A stretch of 64,000 nt of DNA, taken from contig OZ024936.1 of the NCBI GenBank assembly GCA_964017235.1, forward strand, positions 15,538,496 through 15,602,495. Reading direction: 5' to 3'. Below the pieces are notes generated by a model. It did not search any database. It had not been told where the DNA came from and worked only from the letters and a program-made list of their open reading frames with translations. Below, one piece after another: positions 41,901 through 53,800 of this stretch. The stretch comes from Sabellastarte sp. h YS-2021. Its lineage: Eukaryota > Annelida > Polychaeta > Sabellida > Sabellidae. A program made the translations under genes and the position numbers. The first letter of the stretch is position 1; each line of letters starts with the position of its first letter.

Positions 41901-44900
41901 CCAGTGGTCTAGTAGTTAACAAGTTTAGCATCTAAACAAAGACTGTCACCCCTTGGTGGGTTTGACTCCCACAAGTGATAATGCTGAGGACCTGTCCCAA
42001 AATGACCCTGGCTCTTGGATGGGACACAGAGCACTAACATTGAACTTCCTTTAGTAATGCTAAATAAATAAAATACTCACGGCGTGCCATAGACCACCTT
42101 CACCACCTGGTAGTCGTGTCCATGCATATGAACTGGATGTGCTGGAAAACAGAGAATACAAATATAACTTTTCTGTAGAAAATGGTCTGGCATCACCCAC
42201 CATTTTGGATAATCAGTGTTGCAGTTGTAGTTGCATGTGGCAAAAATGTAGTAGAAATGTCATGTAACATAATTTGCGCAACTTATGTGGTGCACATTTT
42301 AATACTATGACCCCCATTTTATTGTGTAATTTTATCGGATGATATAATTTTAATAAATTCATCTCTCAGTTTGAGGGAGATAGGACGCAATGACAGAGAA
42401 CTGCCATTTTAAGTGGTAATCTGAACCACTTAGGTATCTGCCTGTACCTGGGTTTGAACCCATGTCTTCTGTGTTCGTAATCGAGTGTGTTACCCACTAG
42501 GCCACAGTAGCAGCATTGCAGTTCAGACCGAATAGGTAAAGGTTACTGCGTGCAATACCACTCCTTTCTTGGAGTGGTGCACTGTCTATCCTTACAACAA
42601 ATGACATAGTGTATAAAGTATACTTAGAATGTATTGAAAAATCAAAAAGCAGTTTCCGGGGCCTCCAAATGAACAAAATCAGTAGTAGTTTGTCATAGAA
42701 AAAAATGAATTATAATATTGCATTAATTCAAAACTGGAAAAAGGATTTGCCAAAAATGATATTATTATTCAATCTATACAGCCTGAATGTGGTATGTTTC
42801 ACCACATTCTGTATGGTTTGATTGTTTCACGAAAGGTTCATCCACAGAAAGGTTGAAATACTGATATTTCCATGAAGCCATTCCTGTAAAGTTTCTTGCA
42901 GTTTTTTCATCTTCCATACATCCCCCCCCCCAAAAAAAAAACAAAAAAAAAACAAAAAAAAAACAGAAAGACCAGTTAGCAGTTGGCAGCACACAGAATA
43001 AGTTTGCAGAAAGATGTTAACTGTAAATATCTCATTCACATGTTTTAAATCAATAATTGTTTCCTAAAAACCACTTACATTGTGCAAGGAACCAATGTTA
43101 TGTTGCGATAATGTCAAAGTAACATTTTAGTTCAAGAATACAATGTAGCAATGTTATCAGTGTGAACTATTTAGCTTTGTGTAATAAACTTTCAACGGAA
43201 ACTTTATCAGGATAAATAGGTTATTACTATAAATAAATGAAACAAAGTTGTTCAGGTGTGTCTGTGAATTTAGTACAATCTAATCTACTTTGCTTTTTTT
43301 GCCAGCACCATATTTTTACTACAATAGGGAAGTTGGTGCTCTATATTAACAGGAGAAATATTCAAAATTGAAAGTCAAGATATGGCCCAGGTTAACAATC
43401 CAGCATTGTGGGTGTGGGGTATAAAACAGGTCAACAATCCAGCATTGTGGGTGTGGGGTATTAAACAGGTCAATAATTCAGCATTGTGGGTGTCGGGTGT
43501 GAAACAGGTCAATAATTCAGCATTGTGGGTGTGGAGTATGAAACAGGTCAGTAATTCAGCATTGTGGGTGTGGGGTGTGAAACAGGTCAATAATTCAGCA
43601 TTGTGGGTGTGGGGTGTGAAACAGGTCAGTAATTCAGTATTGTGGGTGTGGGGTGTGAAACAGGTCAATAATTCAGCATTGTGGGTGTGGGGTGTGAAAC
43701 AGGTCAATAACCCAGAGTTGTGAGTGTGGGGTCTGAAACAGGACAACAATCCAGCATTCTGGGTGTGGAGTGTGAAACAGGTCAACAATCCGGCTTTGTG
43801 GGTGTGGGGTATGAAACAGGTCAACAATCCAGCATTGTGGATGTGGCGTATGAAACAGGTCAACAATCCAGCATTGTGGGTTTGGGGTGTGAAACAGGTC
43901 AATAATTCAGCATTGTGGGTGAGGGGTGTGAAACAGGTCAATAACTCAGAGTTGTGTGTGTGAAACAAAGGAAAAGAGTGCTTAATTTGAAGAGATTGGA
44001 CTAAAGATGTTTCCTAAAGGATGTAACTAAGACACTATTTCTTCTTTGGAAAAGAAGATAGTACCAGAAGGTTGGTGTATTATGGCTGAAGGAGATGGAA
44101 AAATGTTTGTGCAATTTATGAACATTATATGATAGCAAAAGACGGTACAAAAAACTTAAATGTTGGGTTGCTGAGGCTTGTATTTCTGGATGAGGTGTAT
44201 GGGGGAACTATTTCACTGAGATATGGTTGCCCATACTCTAATTTGAGCTGTACCCTATATTTAACTGGAAGCCAAGGAATTTTTGTAGCTGAGGGGTGAC
44301 GTGGAAAAATCTGGAGGAATGAGTGACAGTGTAGTGAGCTTGGGATTGTAGTCTAACTTATGTTGAGGAAGTTATATAATATGTACTTTCATCTTAATTT
44401 AACTATGTAAATAATAAAAATAAAATAATAAAAGAGTTACAATTTCTTTTTCAATACAACAGCACTCTATTAGACAGGCTGATTTGGTGGCAAAATTCTG
44501 CAGAAGTTAAAAGCTAATTAAAACTTTAACTTATAAATGACACTATTATTTTGTCTTAATCTTTGGTCATTTCTTTTATTTCATGTAATATTACATAGCA
44601 AACTTAAATCAGTTATGCAATAACTAGGAATTGCTTTTAAATTTTTGCAATGAAACTTATCATACTTCCAATTCCAGCAGCAAACACCACTTGGATGGTC
44701 TTTCCCTTGGTAACATTAAACATGTTGGTACATGAACACGGCTCATTGTCACAGTCAAATGCCCAGCATGGCCTGTCAAAGTCGACTTGGCGGAAGACCT
44801 ATGTGACAAAACAAATTATTAACCAGAAAAAGGTACAAGAGGTTTACAACAGCTACAAAATACATACTGTTTTTAAAACCATTTTAAGCACGGAGAACTG

Positions 44901-47900
44901 TATAAATTTCTAAGTTCAATAACACTGGCAAAATGGTTTATGCATAAAAAGAATTAAACTGGCAGTGAAACTTTTGGGAACATACGAGAAAATACTCATA
45001 GGGCGCAGACCTCCATCCTAGTTGAGGTGATAATGGCAGATGTATTGCAGAAACTAAGTGTAATTGATTGTATTCCTTCAGCTAGTCATGGTCAATGTTT
45101 CAGGGAATATGGTTGTTCCCTAAAATTACCTTCCTGAAGTATTGGCTGACCGGGTAACACTATGTTTACTGTAACATACATACATCAAAAGGATAAGGCA
45201 CATAGTGTGAATATAGTGAATATATATATTAAAAATGTAAAAATATTAAATGATTGTAAAAATATTGACTGATGTGCATTTAATCTCTCTTTGAACATGT
45301 TGCAAGGGTTACATAATGACAGAGCTAGTTCAGGGTCATGGATGAAAGAGTGTACAGTATTTGGTCAAGTTTTATCATTGAACCCCATCTGAAACTGGGA
45401 AGCGACTAACAATATGCACTCTTTGTATTAGGGTCAAGAATTGCAACCCATGTTCAGAGAGGCAGGACATGCGTGCATGTCCAACTAGAAAGCAATTGTA
45501 GATTACAGACTACCACCAGTAGGCATTCCCCCCCACAAAAAAATCTTCATTTCTTGGGTATCCTGAATGTTATCAGATACTTGCGATCACTTCTTCCATC
45601 AGCCAGATCCTACCCACAGAAATAAGCTTGATAAAGAACCACTGATTTTCCGTTGCAGTAATATTAACAAGAAAGTCATTGAAAATACATCCAAAATGGG
45701 ACCTATGAAAAATTCGGAACTTTCGGATATCCAGGGGCGTATTTCATGAAAGGTCTTAGACTTAGCCCAGTCTCAGGCTGAGCCACTGACTCAAATCTGA
45801 GCCTTCTTGCTTAAATCTGAGCCTTCTGGCTCAGCTAAGTCTTTGCCTCAAACGGTTTTCACAGAAGGGGTCTCAGTTGAGACCAAGCTATCAAATAACC
45901 ACAGTGGTTTTCCGTGTCATGTGACCCTTTTTAGTCAAAATATTCTACTGATGACATATATGTTCCTTGTTTGACACATAATATCTCTGGTCAAATGCTA
46001 TTTTGCAATGGGAAACCTTGCAAACATGTAAAACTGACATAATACTACTTCAGGAGGTTGTCTTATATGCCTATACCTTGTTTTCAGACATTTCAAATTT
46101 GGAGTGGAGAAAGAATTATGTCGGCCATATTTGAGCCTCTCTTTACAAAACTTAAGCCCACTATCTACCAGTCTCAACATTTGAGCCAGTGGCTCAGCCA
46201 AAGCTGAGACAGATCTTTTTGTGTAATCCATAAAGGGCTGAGCCCATGGGCTCAAGAAAAATATTACAATAATTTGAGACAAAAGTCTCAAGTTTGAGCC
46301 TGAGACCGGGCTAAGACCTTACATGAAATCGGCCCCAGTCTTTCTTTGGTCACATCCTATCCAGGAAATAATTTCACAAAGATCTGTTTCATTACTTTTG
46401 CAGTTATTTTGAACCCAGCCTGACAAGTAGACAGACAGACAAATAAACAGACACAAAACATGACCTCCTGAGTGGGGTAAATATGTCACAGTGCTTGATT
46501 CACTGTAGCATACTAACATCTTTTGACAAATTTTTTAATGAGAGGCAAAAGTGGTTCACTTACTTAAGATAATGAAACACATATGGTTTAAAATTTATTA
46601 CTGTACTTCAATTCTATTGTGTAGGATTGACAGGAATGATACTACCTGTGGGGGTTTGGAAGGTACTTGGAAATGCCTTGCATTGATGGAGGGTCTGTTT
46701 CCTCCTTGGGGAGATTCTGAAAATAAAGATAAATAGAGCTATTTCATGTACAGTAATACTATTAACGCATTCCAGTCTACAACTGTCAGATGTAATACAA
46801 TGTAGTATGAACAATGTTTTGTAAAATTTCAAATTACATTTTACCTCAAATAATTATGGTAAATTCATACAAATGGTCAAACTATATGTTTTACTAAGAT
46901 ATATTTCTATGCTTGTGTATTTGATGAAATTATATTGTAACATATGAAATAACATCATTAAAAGCAACAACAAATATGGCATTATATTGGCAATTTAGCA
47001 TGGCACCTATGTGACTGTCAAGGGGTTGGTATATTGTTATAATAATCTAAAGGTTCAAAAGATTTCAAAAGCCTATGAAAAGGTTGAATCTTTAAGTATA
47101 TCACACTGAGATTCCCCTGGCTAGAAAGATATCACACCTGCAAAGGTGTGTAGATTACATTACATTAGTAATTAGTAGATTACAGCTTTTCATTTAGTTG
47201 TGTCAAGTTTACTAGATTCATGGACAAATCCACCCTTTGACAGATCGGCCCCCATCAAATCGGCACCACAATAAAGTACCCTAGTTAAATTGCACCCCAG
47301 GAAAAAAATATCTTAGACAAATCGACCCCATGAAAATTACTGTACTCTCAATGAGAACATGTTAAACTAATGGCAAAAATCTGTGTGATTTAAAAAAACC
47401 AATGATATCACTTTAGTCCTTTTAATCAACTCCACTTTTAATAAATCTATCTAGAATAAAGGTTATTGGTTACAGCATTCAAATATCTTTGATGTATATA
47501 CATGTTTATTGCATTTTACATTCTTGGTCATTAATAACCAAATACACGGACTGTGCATAACTAAATATCTGGCAGTATTAGAGTCTGTCATATGAGTGTT
47601 ATAAAAGTACTCTCATTGTACTGCATTTATTTTTTTTTTCAACCCGGAGGCCGACTTGTCCAGGACCGAGTTTGAAGGGGGCTGATTTCCAAGGGTAGAC
47701 TTGGCAAAGGGCCGAATTGTCCAGCTCCCGTTGAGTTCCCCTCAGCAAACTCATGTTTATGGCTTTGGACAGAGACCTCCTATCTTTGCTGTCTATAATG
47801 AAGCAAAAGCTCTACTGTATATTCCCCCATACACCTGTCCACTCTGTACATTTTAGTTTAGCTCAAGAGTTTCTAACTTTTTAAACAACCAGTCCCGAAT

Positions 47901-49448
47901 CACGAATGCAAATCATATTCAGCATTGTGCAAAGGTGATGTACCCATTAGCGGATCGGGGGGGGGGGGAGGTTTAGGGGGTTCGAACCCCCCCACTGAAA
48001 AATAATGTAAAAAATGTAAATAATGTAGAGTTCAACCCAAAGTACAAAATTATTTCTTGAAAGTGGTGTTAAGTTTACAGGAAACACACTATATTTTTGC
48101 CAAAAATTATTCTTTTCCCGGGGGGATATGCCCCCCCCGACTCCCCTAGTTATGGTATGTCTGATGTCAACACCCACCTTACTTAAAAGCTTTATCTGCT
48201 CCTGCGTACCCAATTGTGAGGCCTACTGAATCATACTGAAGATGTCTATTAGTAATGATCTACACGAACTCATTTGCTTGTAGCTTGTGACACAACAGGA
48301 CAGAAAGGCATGACATAGATATGAGATACTGCAAAATGTTTTAGATAAGGATTTTACAGCCCCCTGGAAAAGATTCCACAGTAAGCCCTGCATAATAAGT
48401 ATCAAGAGGTCAGATTTGACAAATTTGACACAATAGTACTTACTGGTGATAGAAAATACCAAGAAATGGTCCTCAACGTCATCATCCTCGTGATCAACAT
48501 CAAAGTAATCGTACTGGCCTGTTGATGTCATGTTTCCAATATTGATGCAAGTGTGTGTCGTGGGGGCACCAGTGAAAGTCCTGAAGCACAGATAAATAGA
48601 ACACTCAGAGAGCACACACATCTGCCTAGGTGCAAAACTTCCATTATTGCTTAGCAATGTCATGATAAATAATCCTTTAAAAATAAATTTGGATCCACAA
48701 GGTGATACGGATTACTGCCTAAATTGAGTCATCTGTTTTTTAGTAATTATTGGCATTTGGTGAATAATGAAAAAAACATCTTAAAAATCTATTTGTAACT
48801 TTTTTTATTTATTTTACAAACAGACATAACAAATGAACACAGAAAAAACATAACTTCTAATAATTATGTGCTGAAATATGTTGCAGTTCAGATGACATAG
48901 ATCATCCTATCATAATGATTTACTATTATTGTGATATATTTAACCCTTATATGCTTCCATAAAACCAAATATGGACCCTTATATGCTTCCATAAAACCAA
49001 ATATGGACCCTTTTATGCTTCCATAAAACCAAATCACCAATTCCACTCAAATTAAAGAGACAAGTTGGGGATCATAGCACACAGTATATATAAAAGGACA
49101 ACAACAACAATAGTTACAATATTTCACTTTATGAGTTGCTATTGGGTAAAATGAAAGGTTCTGAAAATTTAAAATTTCCTTTTGTGTATTTGTGTTACTG
49201 TATTGTTTCATCATATTAGTGACAAATAACAGAAATACAGGAGTTTGTCCCATTTCAAAGCCCTCAAAAACCACCTTTAGCTTTCAAGTAAAGGGGGTAA
49301 GACAACTAGTTTACTTCTGTTTGACTTACTGTGCTGGACAGTTTGCGACCACACACTTATTGGTTGTTGTGCAGACTTTGGGCTGGAATATTGGTAAGGC
49401 ACTGGTGTTGGCCCCCTGATACTGCAGTATAGCATAGCCAACTTGTTG
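38761..49448 (-). CDS. MCO-2: laccase-like multicopper oxidase, 3' part of gene (last 7 exons)
   Basis: Seven minus-strand exons join in frame into 283 residues ending at a TAG. Fragment residues 1-39 (V-G-Y-A-I-L-Q-Y) are the end of cupredoxin domain 2. The region around residues 75-110 is the interdomain region, with an acidic stretch. Domain 3 carries H-P-V-H-M-H-G at 155-161 and [12 protein letters not shown] at 243-254, which together supply type 1, 2 and 3 copper ligands with Met254 as the likely axial type 1 ligand. The C-terminus ([10 protein letters not shown]) matches animal laccases. No membrane anchor is visible, so the enzyme is probably secreted. Intron phases from 5' to 3' are 2, 1, 0, 1, 2, 1. 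The N-terminal half is absent from 49,449-64,000. MCO-1 is the downstream neighbour in the same orientation, about 15 kb away, suggesting an old tandem duplication. Confidence 0.92.
39430..39620 (-). CDS. MCO-2 exon f (191 nt)
   Basis: Encodes [40 protein letters not shown] and A-D-N-P; donor CCAG|GTGCCT (phase 1). The acceptor CATAAAG|AGGA at 39,621 has a poor pyrimidine tract. It was chosen because phase 2 from exon e requires it; nearby AGs would break the frame. Confidence 0.88.
40192..40422 (-). mobile_element. SINE-A copy with 15-bp target duplication
   Basis: Flanked by tttaaattaggtaaa at 40,177-40,191 and 40,423-40,437. Full length with intact head and B-box. Lies in the MCO-2 intron between exons e and f. 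Confidence 0.95.
40780..41830 (-). pseudogene. Non-LTR reverse-transcriptase relic
   Basis: Minus-strand frames read, in order: [27 protein letters not shown] (41,540-41,630), then [24 protein letters not shown] near 41,360-41,430, then [16 protein letters not shown] (about 40,900-40,950) with the Y-A-D-D polymerase motif. Stops and frameshifts separate them. Dead LINE fragment in the MCO-2 intron between exons e and f. Confidence 0.7.
41889..42050 (+). mobile_element. SINE-B copy
   Basis: 'ccagtggtctagtagttaacaagtttagcatct', 'gtttgactcccacaagtgataatgctgaggacctgtcccaaaatgaccctggctcttggatgggacac'. It ends about 30 bp from the donor side of MCO-2 exon e. Confidence 0.75.
42081..42141 (-). CDS. 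MCO-2 exon e (61 nt): HPVHMHG copper motif
   Basis: Acceptor TTTTCCAG|CACA (phase 1) and donor CGCC|GTGAGT (phase 2). Encodes [19 protein letters not shown], the domain 3 histidine cluster. Confidence 0.95.
42365..42515 (-). mobile_element. SINE-C head, reverse
   Basis: 'taagtggtaatctgaaccacttaggtatctgcctgtacctgggtttgaacccatgtc...gtgtgttacccactaggccacagtagcag' is the reverse of the SINE-C head, with a tRNA-like B-box complement. Confidence 0.65.
42922..42964. repeat. C10 then (CA10)n tract
   Basis: Ten C followed by three 11-bp units of C plus ten A. Confidence 0.9.
43390..43965. repeat. Minisatellite, 39-bp unit, about 15 copies
   Basis: Unit begins 'ggtcaataattcagcattg' and continues with GT-rich text to 'gtgaaaca'. 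Units start every 39 bp from 43,390. Because 39 is divisible by 3 and no copy carries an indel, several frames stay open, giving repeated [13 protein letters not shown] on plus and [13 protein letters not shown] on minus. It is intronic in MCO-2 and not considered coding. Confidence 0.95.
43966..44665. other. MCO-2 intron sequence between minisatellite and exon d
   Basis: No gene or repeat recognised. Confidence 0.6.
44666..44798 (-). CDS. MCO-2 exon d (133 nt)
   Basis: Acceptor TCACATAG|GTCT (phase 0) and donor GGAA|GTATGA (phase 1). Encodes [11 protein letters not shown] and [14 protein letters not shown]; the Cys cluster is likely disulfide-bonded. Confidence 0.88.
44799..45733. other. 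MCO-2 intron c/d, first part
   Basis: AT-rich. 'gggcgcagacctccatcctagttgaggtgataatgg' near 45,000 resembles a dispersed-repeat end. No gene seen. Confidence 0.5.
45734..46336. mobile_element. MITE-M, copy 2 (603 bp)
   Basis: Left end GGGGCGTATTTCATGAAAGG-TCTTAG and right end CTAAGACC-TTACATGAAATCGGCCCC are inverted. The subterminal 'ctcaggctgagccactgactcaaatctgagcc' words repeat in both orientations. Related to 13,407-13,928. Lies in the MCO-2 intron between exons c and d. Confidence 0.75.
46340..46480. repeat. Dispersed repeat end
   Basis: 'gttattttgaacccagcctgacaagtagacagacagacaaataaacagacacaaaacatgacctcctgagtgg' has the same layout as the ends at about 11,700-11,830 and 38,360. Confidence 0.4.
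46646..46716 (-). CDS. MCO-2 exon c (71 nt)
   Basis: Acceptor TTTATTTTCAG|AATC (phase 1) and donor CACAG|GTAGTA (phase 0). Encodes [18 protein letters not shown], the 'INg..F..P..P' start of domain 3. Confidence 0.85.
47221..47722. mobile_element. TIR element (about 500 bp)
   Basis: Left end 'tggacaaatccaccctttgacagatcggcccc' and the reverse complement of the right end ('tggacaattcggccctttgcc...') share a GGACAA..C...CCCTTTG core. Further inverted 'gtcggc/gccgac' words lie inside both ends. AT-rich middle, no frame. Confidence 0.55.
47947..48205. mobile_element. hAT-like MITE, copy 2
   Basis: Same sequence order as 3035-3314 ('tagcggatc', 'gttcgaacccccccac', 'gaaaaataatgtaaa', 'caacccaaagtacaaaattatttcttga', 'cccggggg'). 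Flanked by gtaccca at 47,940-47,946 and 48,206-48,212, a 7-bp match of the expected 8-bp duplication. Confidence 0.75.
48444..48580 (-). CDS. MCO-2 exon b (137 nt)
   Basis: Acceptor GCTTCAG|GACT (phase 2) and donor ACCA|GTAAGT (phase 1). Encodes [11 protein letters not shown], then a D/E-rich run ([12 protein letters not shown]) and F-L-V-F-S-I-T. Confidence 0.85.
48944..49038. repeat. Three tandem copies of a 32-bp unit
   Basis: Unit 'cccttatatgcttccataaa' followed by 'accaaatatgga', repeated almost exactly three times in the MCO-2 intron between exons a and b. Confidence 0.9.
49330..49448 (-). CDS. MCO-2 exon a (119 nt): end of domain 2
   Basis: Acceptor TGTATTTAG|CAAC (phase 0) and donor CACA|GTAAGT (phase 2). 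Encodes [13 protein letters not shown] and four Cys further on. The next upstream exon was not found in the window. Confidence 0.85.
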
Positions 49449-49810
49449 CTAAATACAAGAAGAAAAACACAACCATAAATATATATTTTAAGACAAAATC
49501 TAAAGAAGTCTTTCCTGTCAAAAATCTGTCAGGGCAATAGAGAGTAAGCCACCGGCTGATCTATATTAGTTTACATGATGACTTTGGAAACTTTCAACAA
49601 TGAATCAACATCGATTTTAAGCATCTAAAAACCAATTCTTTTGGCGGTTTTCATTGGCTCAAAAAATGACATAATTATTAGCAGGAAGTGGATATGTTGT
49701 GTTGATACTTAATGTTCAAAGTTGGGAAACAATTCAAACCCGGAAGCTTTTCCTAATGTCAATGTATATATATGTTGATAATTAACACTAAAAAGTAACC
49801 AAGGAGTTGA

Positions 49811-49958
49811 CTTGAGGCCAATGGCGGGCAAGTGGTGAGCAAGTTTGGTATCTAATCACATGATGTCACCTCTCTATGGGTTTATCTCCCACAAGTGACA
49901 AGGCTGAAGACCTGCTCTGATATGACCCTGGTTGTTGAACGGGACATAAACTCCCAAC
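49811..49958 (+). mobile_element. SINE-B copy
   Basis: 'caatggcgggcaagtggtgagcaagtttggtatct', 'tatctcccacaagtgacaaggctgaagacctgctctgatatgaccctggttgttgaacgggacataaactcccaac'. Flanked by an imperfect 'aag(g/a)agttga' repeat. Confidence 0.75.
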
Positions 49959-50880
49959 CCTAAGAAGTTGAAATATTCCTTTCCAGCTGGGAAACCCAGA
50001 GGGTTTCAAACTTAAGATTCAAGCTTTGTCGAAGTCACCAAAGGGCAGTAATAAGGCTGAAAGTTCCAGGGAACTGTCTATTGCATTTTCAGATGGCATT
50101 GTAACTGGTGATCACCACTCACCTACATAATTACCAGCATTATTAAGGATATTAATGCAATCATTTTAATGGAGCCAGTACTAACTTTGATGGATCATTT
50201 TCTGTAGAGCCAAACTCTAAAAGACGTAATAAGACATTAAAATTGTTGCTTATTTGAAAAAAAATGTATTAAAGCTAAACTTTGATAGACAAAGCTGAGA
50301 AATCTTCTCATCCACAAATATTTCTAAAGTTCTTTGTAGTAAAAGCACTCCACAAGACTGGTTAACACGCGGCCTCAATTTTATAAAAGGTGTCCTACTC
50401 AGCCATTGCATAAATCTAAGTTTTGGGTCTCTGCCTAGTTTTGGACTCAAATCGATTTGACTAAATTTAATTCAAAAGAGTCTGGTCTGAGCCAAAAGTC
50501 TTAATTATTAAATGAATTAAATTCTGTCAGTTCCTTTTGGTTTCAACACATATACTTGAGACAACGCATGGTTTGCACATATAAATATAATCATGAAAGA
50601 TTGAGAGTAAATGATCTTAGGTTTAGTCCTAAAAAACACTGGGCAACTACTTGGCAGGCCCAAACTTGAGTATCCCACTCTCAAAATCCCAACTCGTGTT
50701 TAACTGTGAAATTTTATGAGTCTGAATCTGTGATCTTAATTACAAAATATTAGTGCTGAAATGATTAGTAAAATTTGCTAGCCGGGTAGTCGCTTGTATT
50801 AACCATCGACTAACTGATTAATTGTTTCTGATGTTTAGCATGTATAGGAAATACCGAAAACGTGTGTGTTCCCCATCTAA
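49959..50880. other. Unique sequence between MCO-2 exon a and the satellite
   Basis: No MCO exon fits here; a donor-like TATGTAG|GTGAGT near 50,130 is preceded by an in-frame stop and lacks an acceptor. About 50,350-50,690 has 'ggtctgagccaaaagtctta' words reminiscent of MITE-M but no clear ends. Confidence 0.5.
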
Positions 50881-50883
50881 AAC

Positions 50884-53800
50884 TACTTAGAAGTTGTGGC
50901 TTTTCATGACCAAGTGTTATGATGGGGATGTTAGATACTATAAGTGCATAAAAATCAACTCAAAAGCACAGGTATATTTTGCAGGTATGCTATTTACATA
51001 CAACCCACCAAGGCCTGTTGATTAATAATAACACTTATGGAACAATATAAAGACTTAAATAAACCCTTAGGTGAACAAGCTAACTTATTAAATGGTCATA
51101 AATAAACAAAAGCTGTCATTAATTTTTGAAGATCAAGTCATATAGTGGGGCTGTTAGATGACAAAATGATACCAAATATGACCGTCTAAGAATCCCAAGA
51201 GAGTTTGTTTAAACTCTGTGTAACCTCAGACTATCAATGCCCAATGATGAATATTAAATCTCCACAGCTAGGAAACTCAATCTCTGACAAGTAGGCTAAA
51301 ATACTTAGAAGTTATGGCTTTTCATGACCAAGTGTTATGATGGGGATGTTAGATACTATAAGTGCATAAAAATCAACTCGAAAGCACAGGTATATTTTGC
51401 AGGTATGCTATTTACCCACAACCCACCAAGGCCTGTTGATTAATAATAACACTTATGGAACAATATGAAAGACTTAAATAAACCCTTAGGTGAACAAGCT
51501 AACTTATTAGATGGTCATAAATAAAAAAAAGCTGTCAATAAGTTTTGATGATCAAGTTATATTCTGGGGCTGTTAGATGACAAAATGATACCAAGTATGA
51601 CCGACTAAGTGCCCCAAGAGAGGGTTTGCTTGAATTCTGCTTAACCTCAGACTATCAATGCCCAATGATGAATATTAAATCTCCCCAGCTAGGAAAGTCA
51701 GGCTGTCACAAGTAGGCTAAAAATATTTAGAAGTTGTGGTTTTTCATGCCCAAGTGTTATGATGAGGATGTTAGATACTATAAGTGTATAAAAATCATCT
51801 CAAAGGCACAGGTATATTTTGCAGGTATGCTATTTACCCACAACCCACCTGTTGATTAATAATAACACTTATGGAACAATATAAAAGACTTAAATAACCC
51901 TTTAAGTGAACAAGCTAAATTAGAAGATGGCCATAAATAAACAAAAGCTGTCACTAATTTTTGAAGATCAAGTCATGTCCTGGGGCTGTTAAATGACAAA
52001 ATGATACCAAATATGACCGTCTAACAGCCCCAAGAGAATGTTTCCTGGAATTCTGCTTAACCTCAGACTATCAATGCCCAATGATGAATATTAAATCTCC
52101 ACAGCTAGCAAACTCAATCTCTGACAAGTAGGCTAAAATATATAGAAGTTGTGGCTTTTCATGACCAAGTGTTAATATGGGGATGTTACATACTATAAGT
52201 GCATAAAAATCAACTCGAAAGCACAGGTATATTTTGCAGGTATGCTATTTACCCACAACCCACCAAGGCCTGTTGATTAATAATAACACTTATGGAACAA
52301 TATGAAAGACTTAAATAAACCCTTAGGTGAACAAGCTAACTTATTAGATGGTCGTAAATAAACAAAAGCTGTCAATAAGTTTTGATGATCAAGTCATATA
52401 CTGGGGCTGTTAGATGACAAAATGATACCAAATATGACCGTCCAAGAGCCCCAAGAGAGGGTTGGCTTGAATTCTGCGTAACCTCAGACTATCAATGCCC
52501 AATGATGAATATTAAATCTCCCCAGCTAGGAAACTGAAGCTGTCAAAAGTAAGGTTAAAATATTTAGAAGTTGTGGCTTTTCATGACCAAGTGTTATAAT
52601 GGGGATGTTAGATAATATAAATGTATAAAAATCAACTCGAAAGCACAGGTATAATTTACAGATATGCTATTTATCCACAATCCACTAAGGGTTCTTGATT
52701 AATAAAAACACTTATGGAACATTATAAAAGACTTAAATAAACCCTTAGCTGAACAAGCTAACTTATTAGATGGTCATAAATAAACAAAAGCTGTCATTAA
52801 TTTTTGAAGATCAAGTCATATACTGGGGCTGTTAGATGACAAAATGATACCAAATATGACCGTCTAACAGCCCCAAGAGAGAGTTCGCTTGAATTCTGCT
52901 TAACCTCAGACTATCAATGCCCAATGATGAATATTAAATCTCCACAGCTAGGAAACTCAATCTGCGACAAGTAGCCTAAAAATATTTAGAAGTTGTGGAT
53001 TTTCATGACCAAGTGTTATGATGGGGATGTTAGATACTATAAGTGCATAAAAATCAACTGAAAGGCACAGGTATATTTTGCAGATATGCTATTTACCCAC
53101 AATCCACTAAGGCTTGTTGATTAATAATAACACTTATGGAACAATATAAAAAACTTAAATAAACCCTTAGGTGAACAAGCTAACTTATTAGATGGTCATA
53201 AATAAACAAAAGCTGTCACTAATTTTTGAAGATCAAGTCATATAGTGGGGCTGTTAGATGACAAAATGATACCAAATATGACCGTAGATGAGCCATAAGA
53301 GAGAGTTTGCTTCAATTCTGCTAAACCTCAGACTATCAATGCCCAATGATGAATATTAAATCTCCCCAGCTAGGAAACTGAAGCAGTCAAAAGTAAGCTT
53401 AAAATATTTAGAAGTTGTGGCTTTTCATGACCAATAAGGCTTGTTGATTAATAATAACACTTATGGAACAATATAAAAGACTTAAATAAACCCTTAGATG
53501 AACAAGCTAACTTATTAGATGGTCATAAATAAACAAAAGCTGTCACTAATTTTTGAAGATCAAGTCATATAGTGGGGCTGTTAGATGACAAAATGATACC
53601 AAATATGACCGTAGATGAGCCATAAGAGAGAGTTTGCTTCAATTCTGCTTAACCTCAGACTATCAATGCCCAATGATGAATATTAAATCTCCCCAGCTAG
53701 GAAACTGAAGCTGTCAAAAGTAAGCTTAAAATATTTAGAAGTTGTGCCTTTTCATGACCAAGTGTTATAATGGGGATGTTAGATTCTATAAATGTATAAA

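Larger units (their letters stand above)
46717..48443. other. MCO-2 intron b/c
   Basis: Contains the TIR element at 47,221-47,722 and the second hAT-like MITE at 47,947-48,205. The remainder is AT-rich with no gene. Confidence 0.6.

Noticed and set aside
43375..43968. 197-codon minus-strand open frame
   Set aside because: It is the translation of a 39-bp tandem repeat with unit length divisible by 3; plus-strand frames are open for the same reason. Not evidence of a gene.
50095..50165. Possible MCO-2 exon ending N-A-G-N-Y-V before GTGAGT
   Set aside because: The frame has an in-frame stop just upstream with no acceptor in between, and the phase (1) does not fit exon a, which starts in phase 0.
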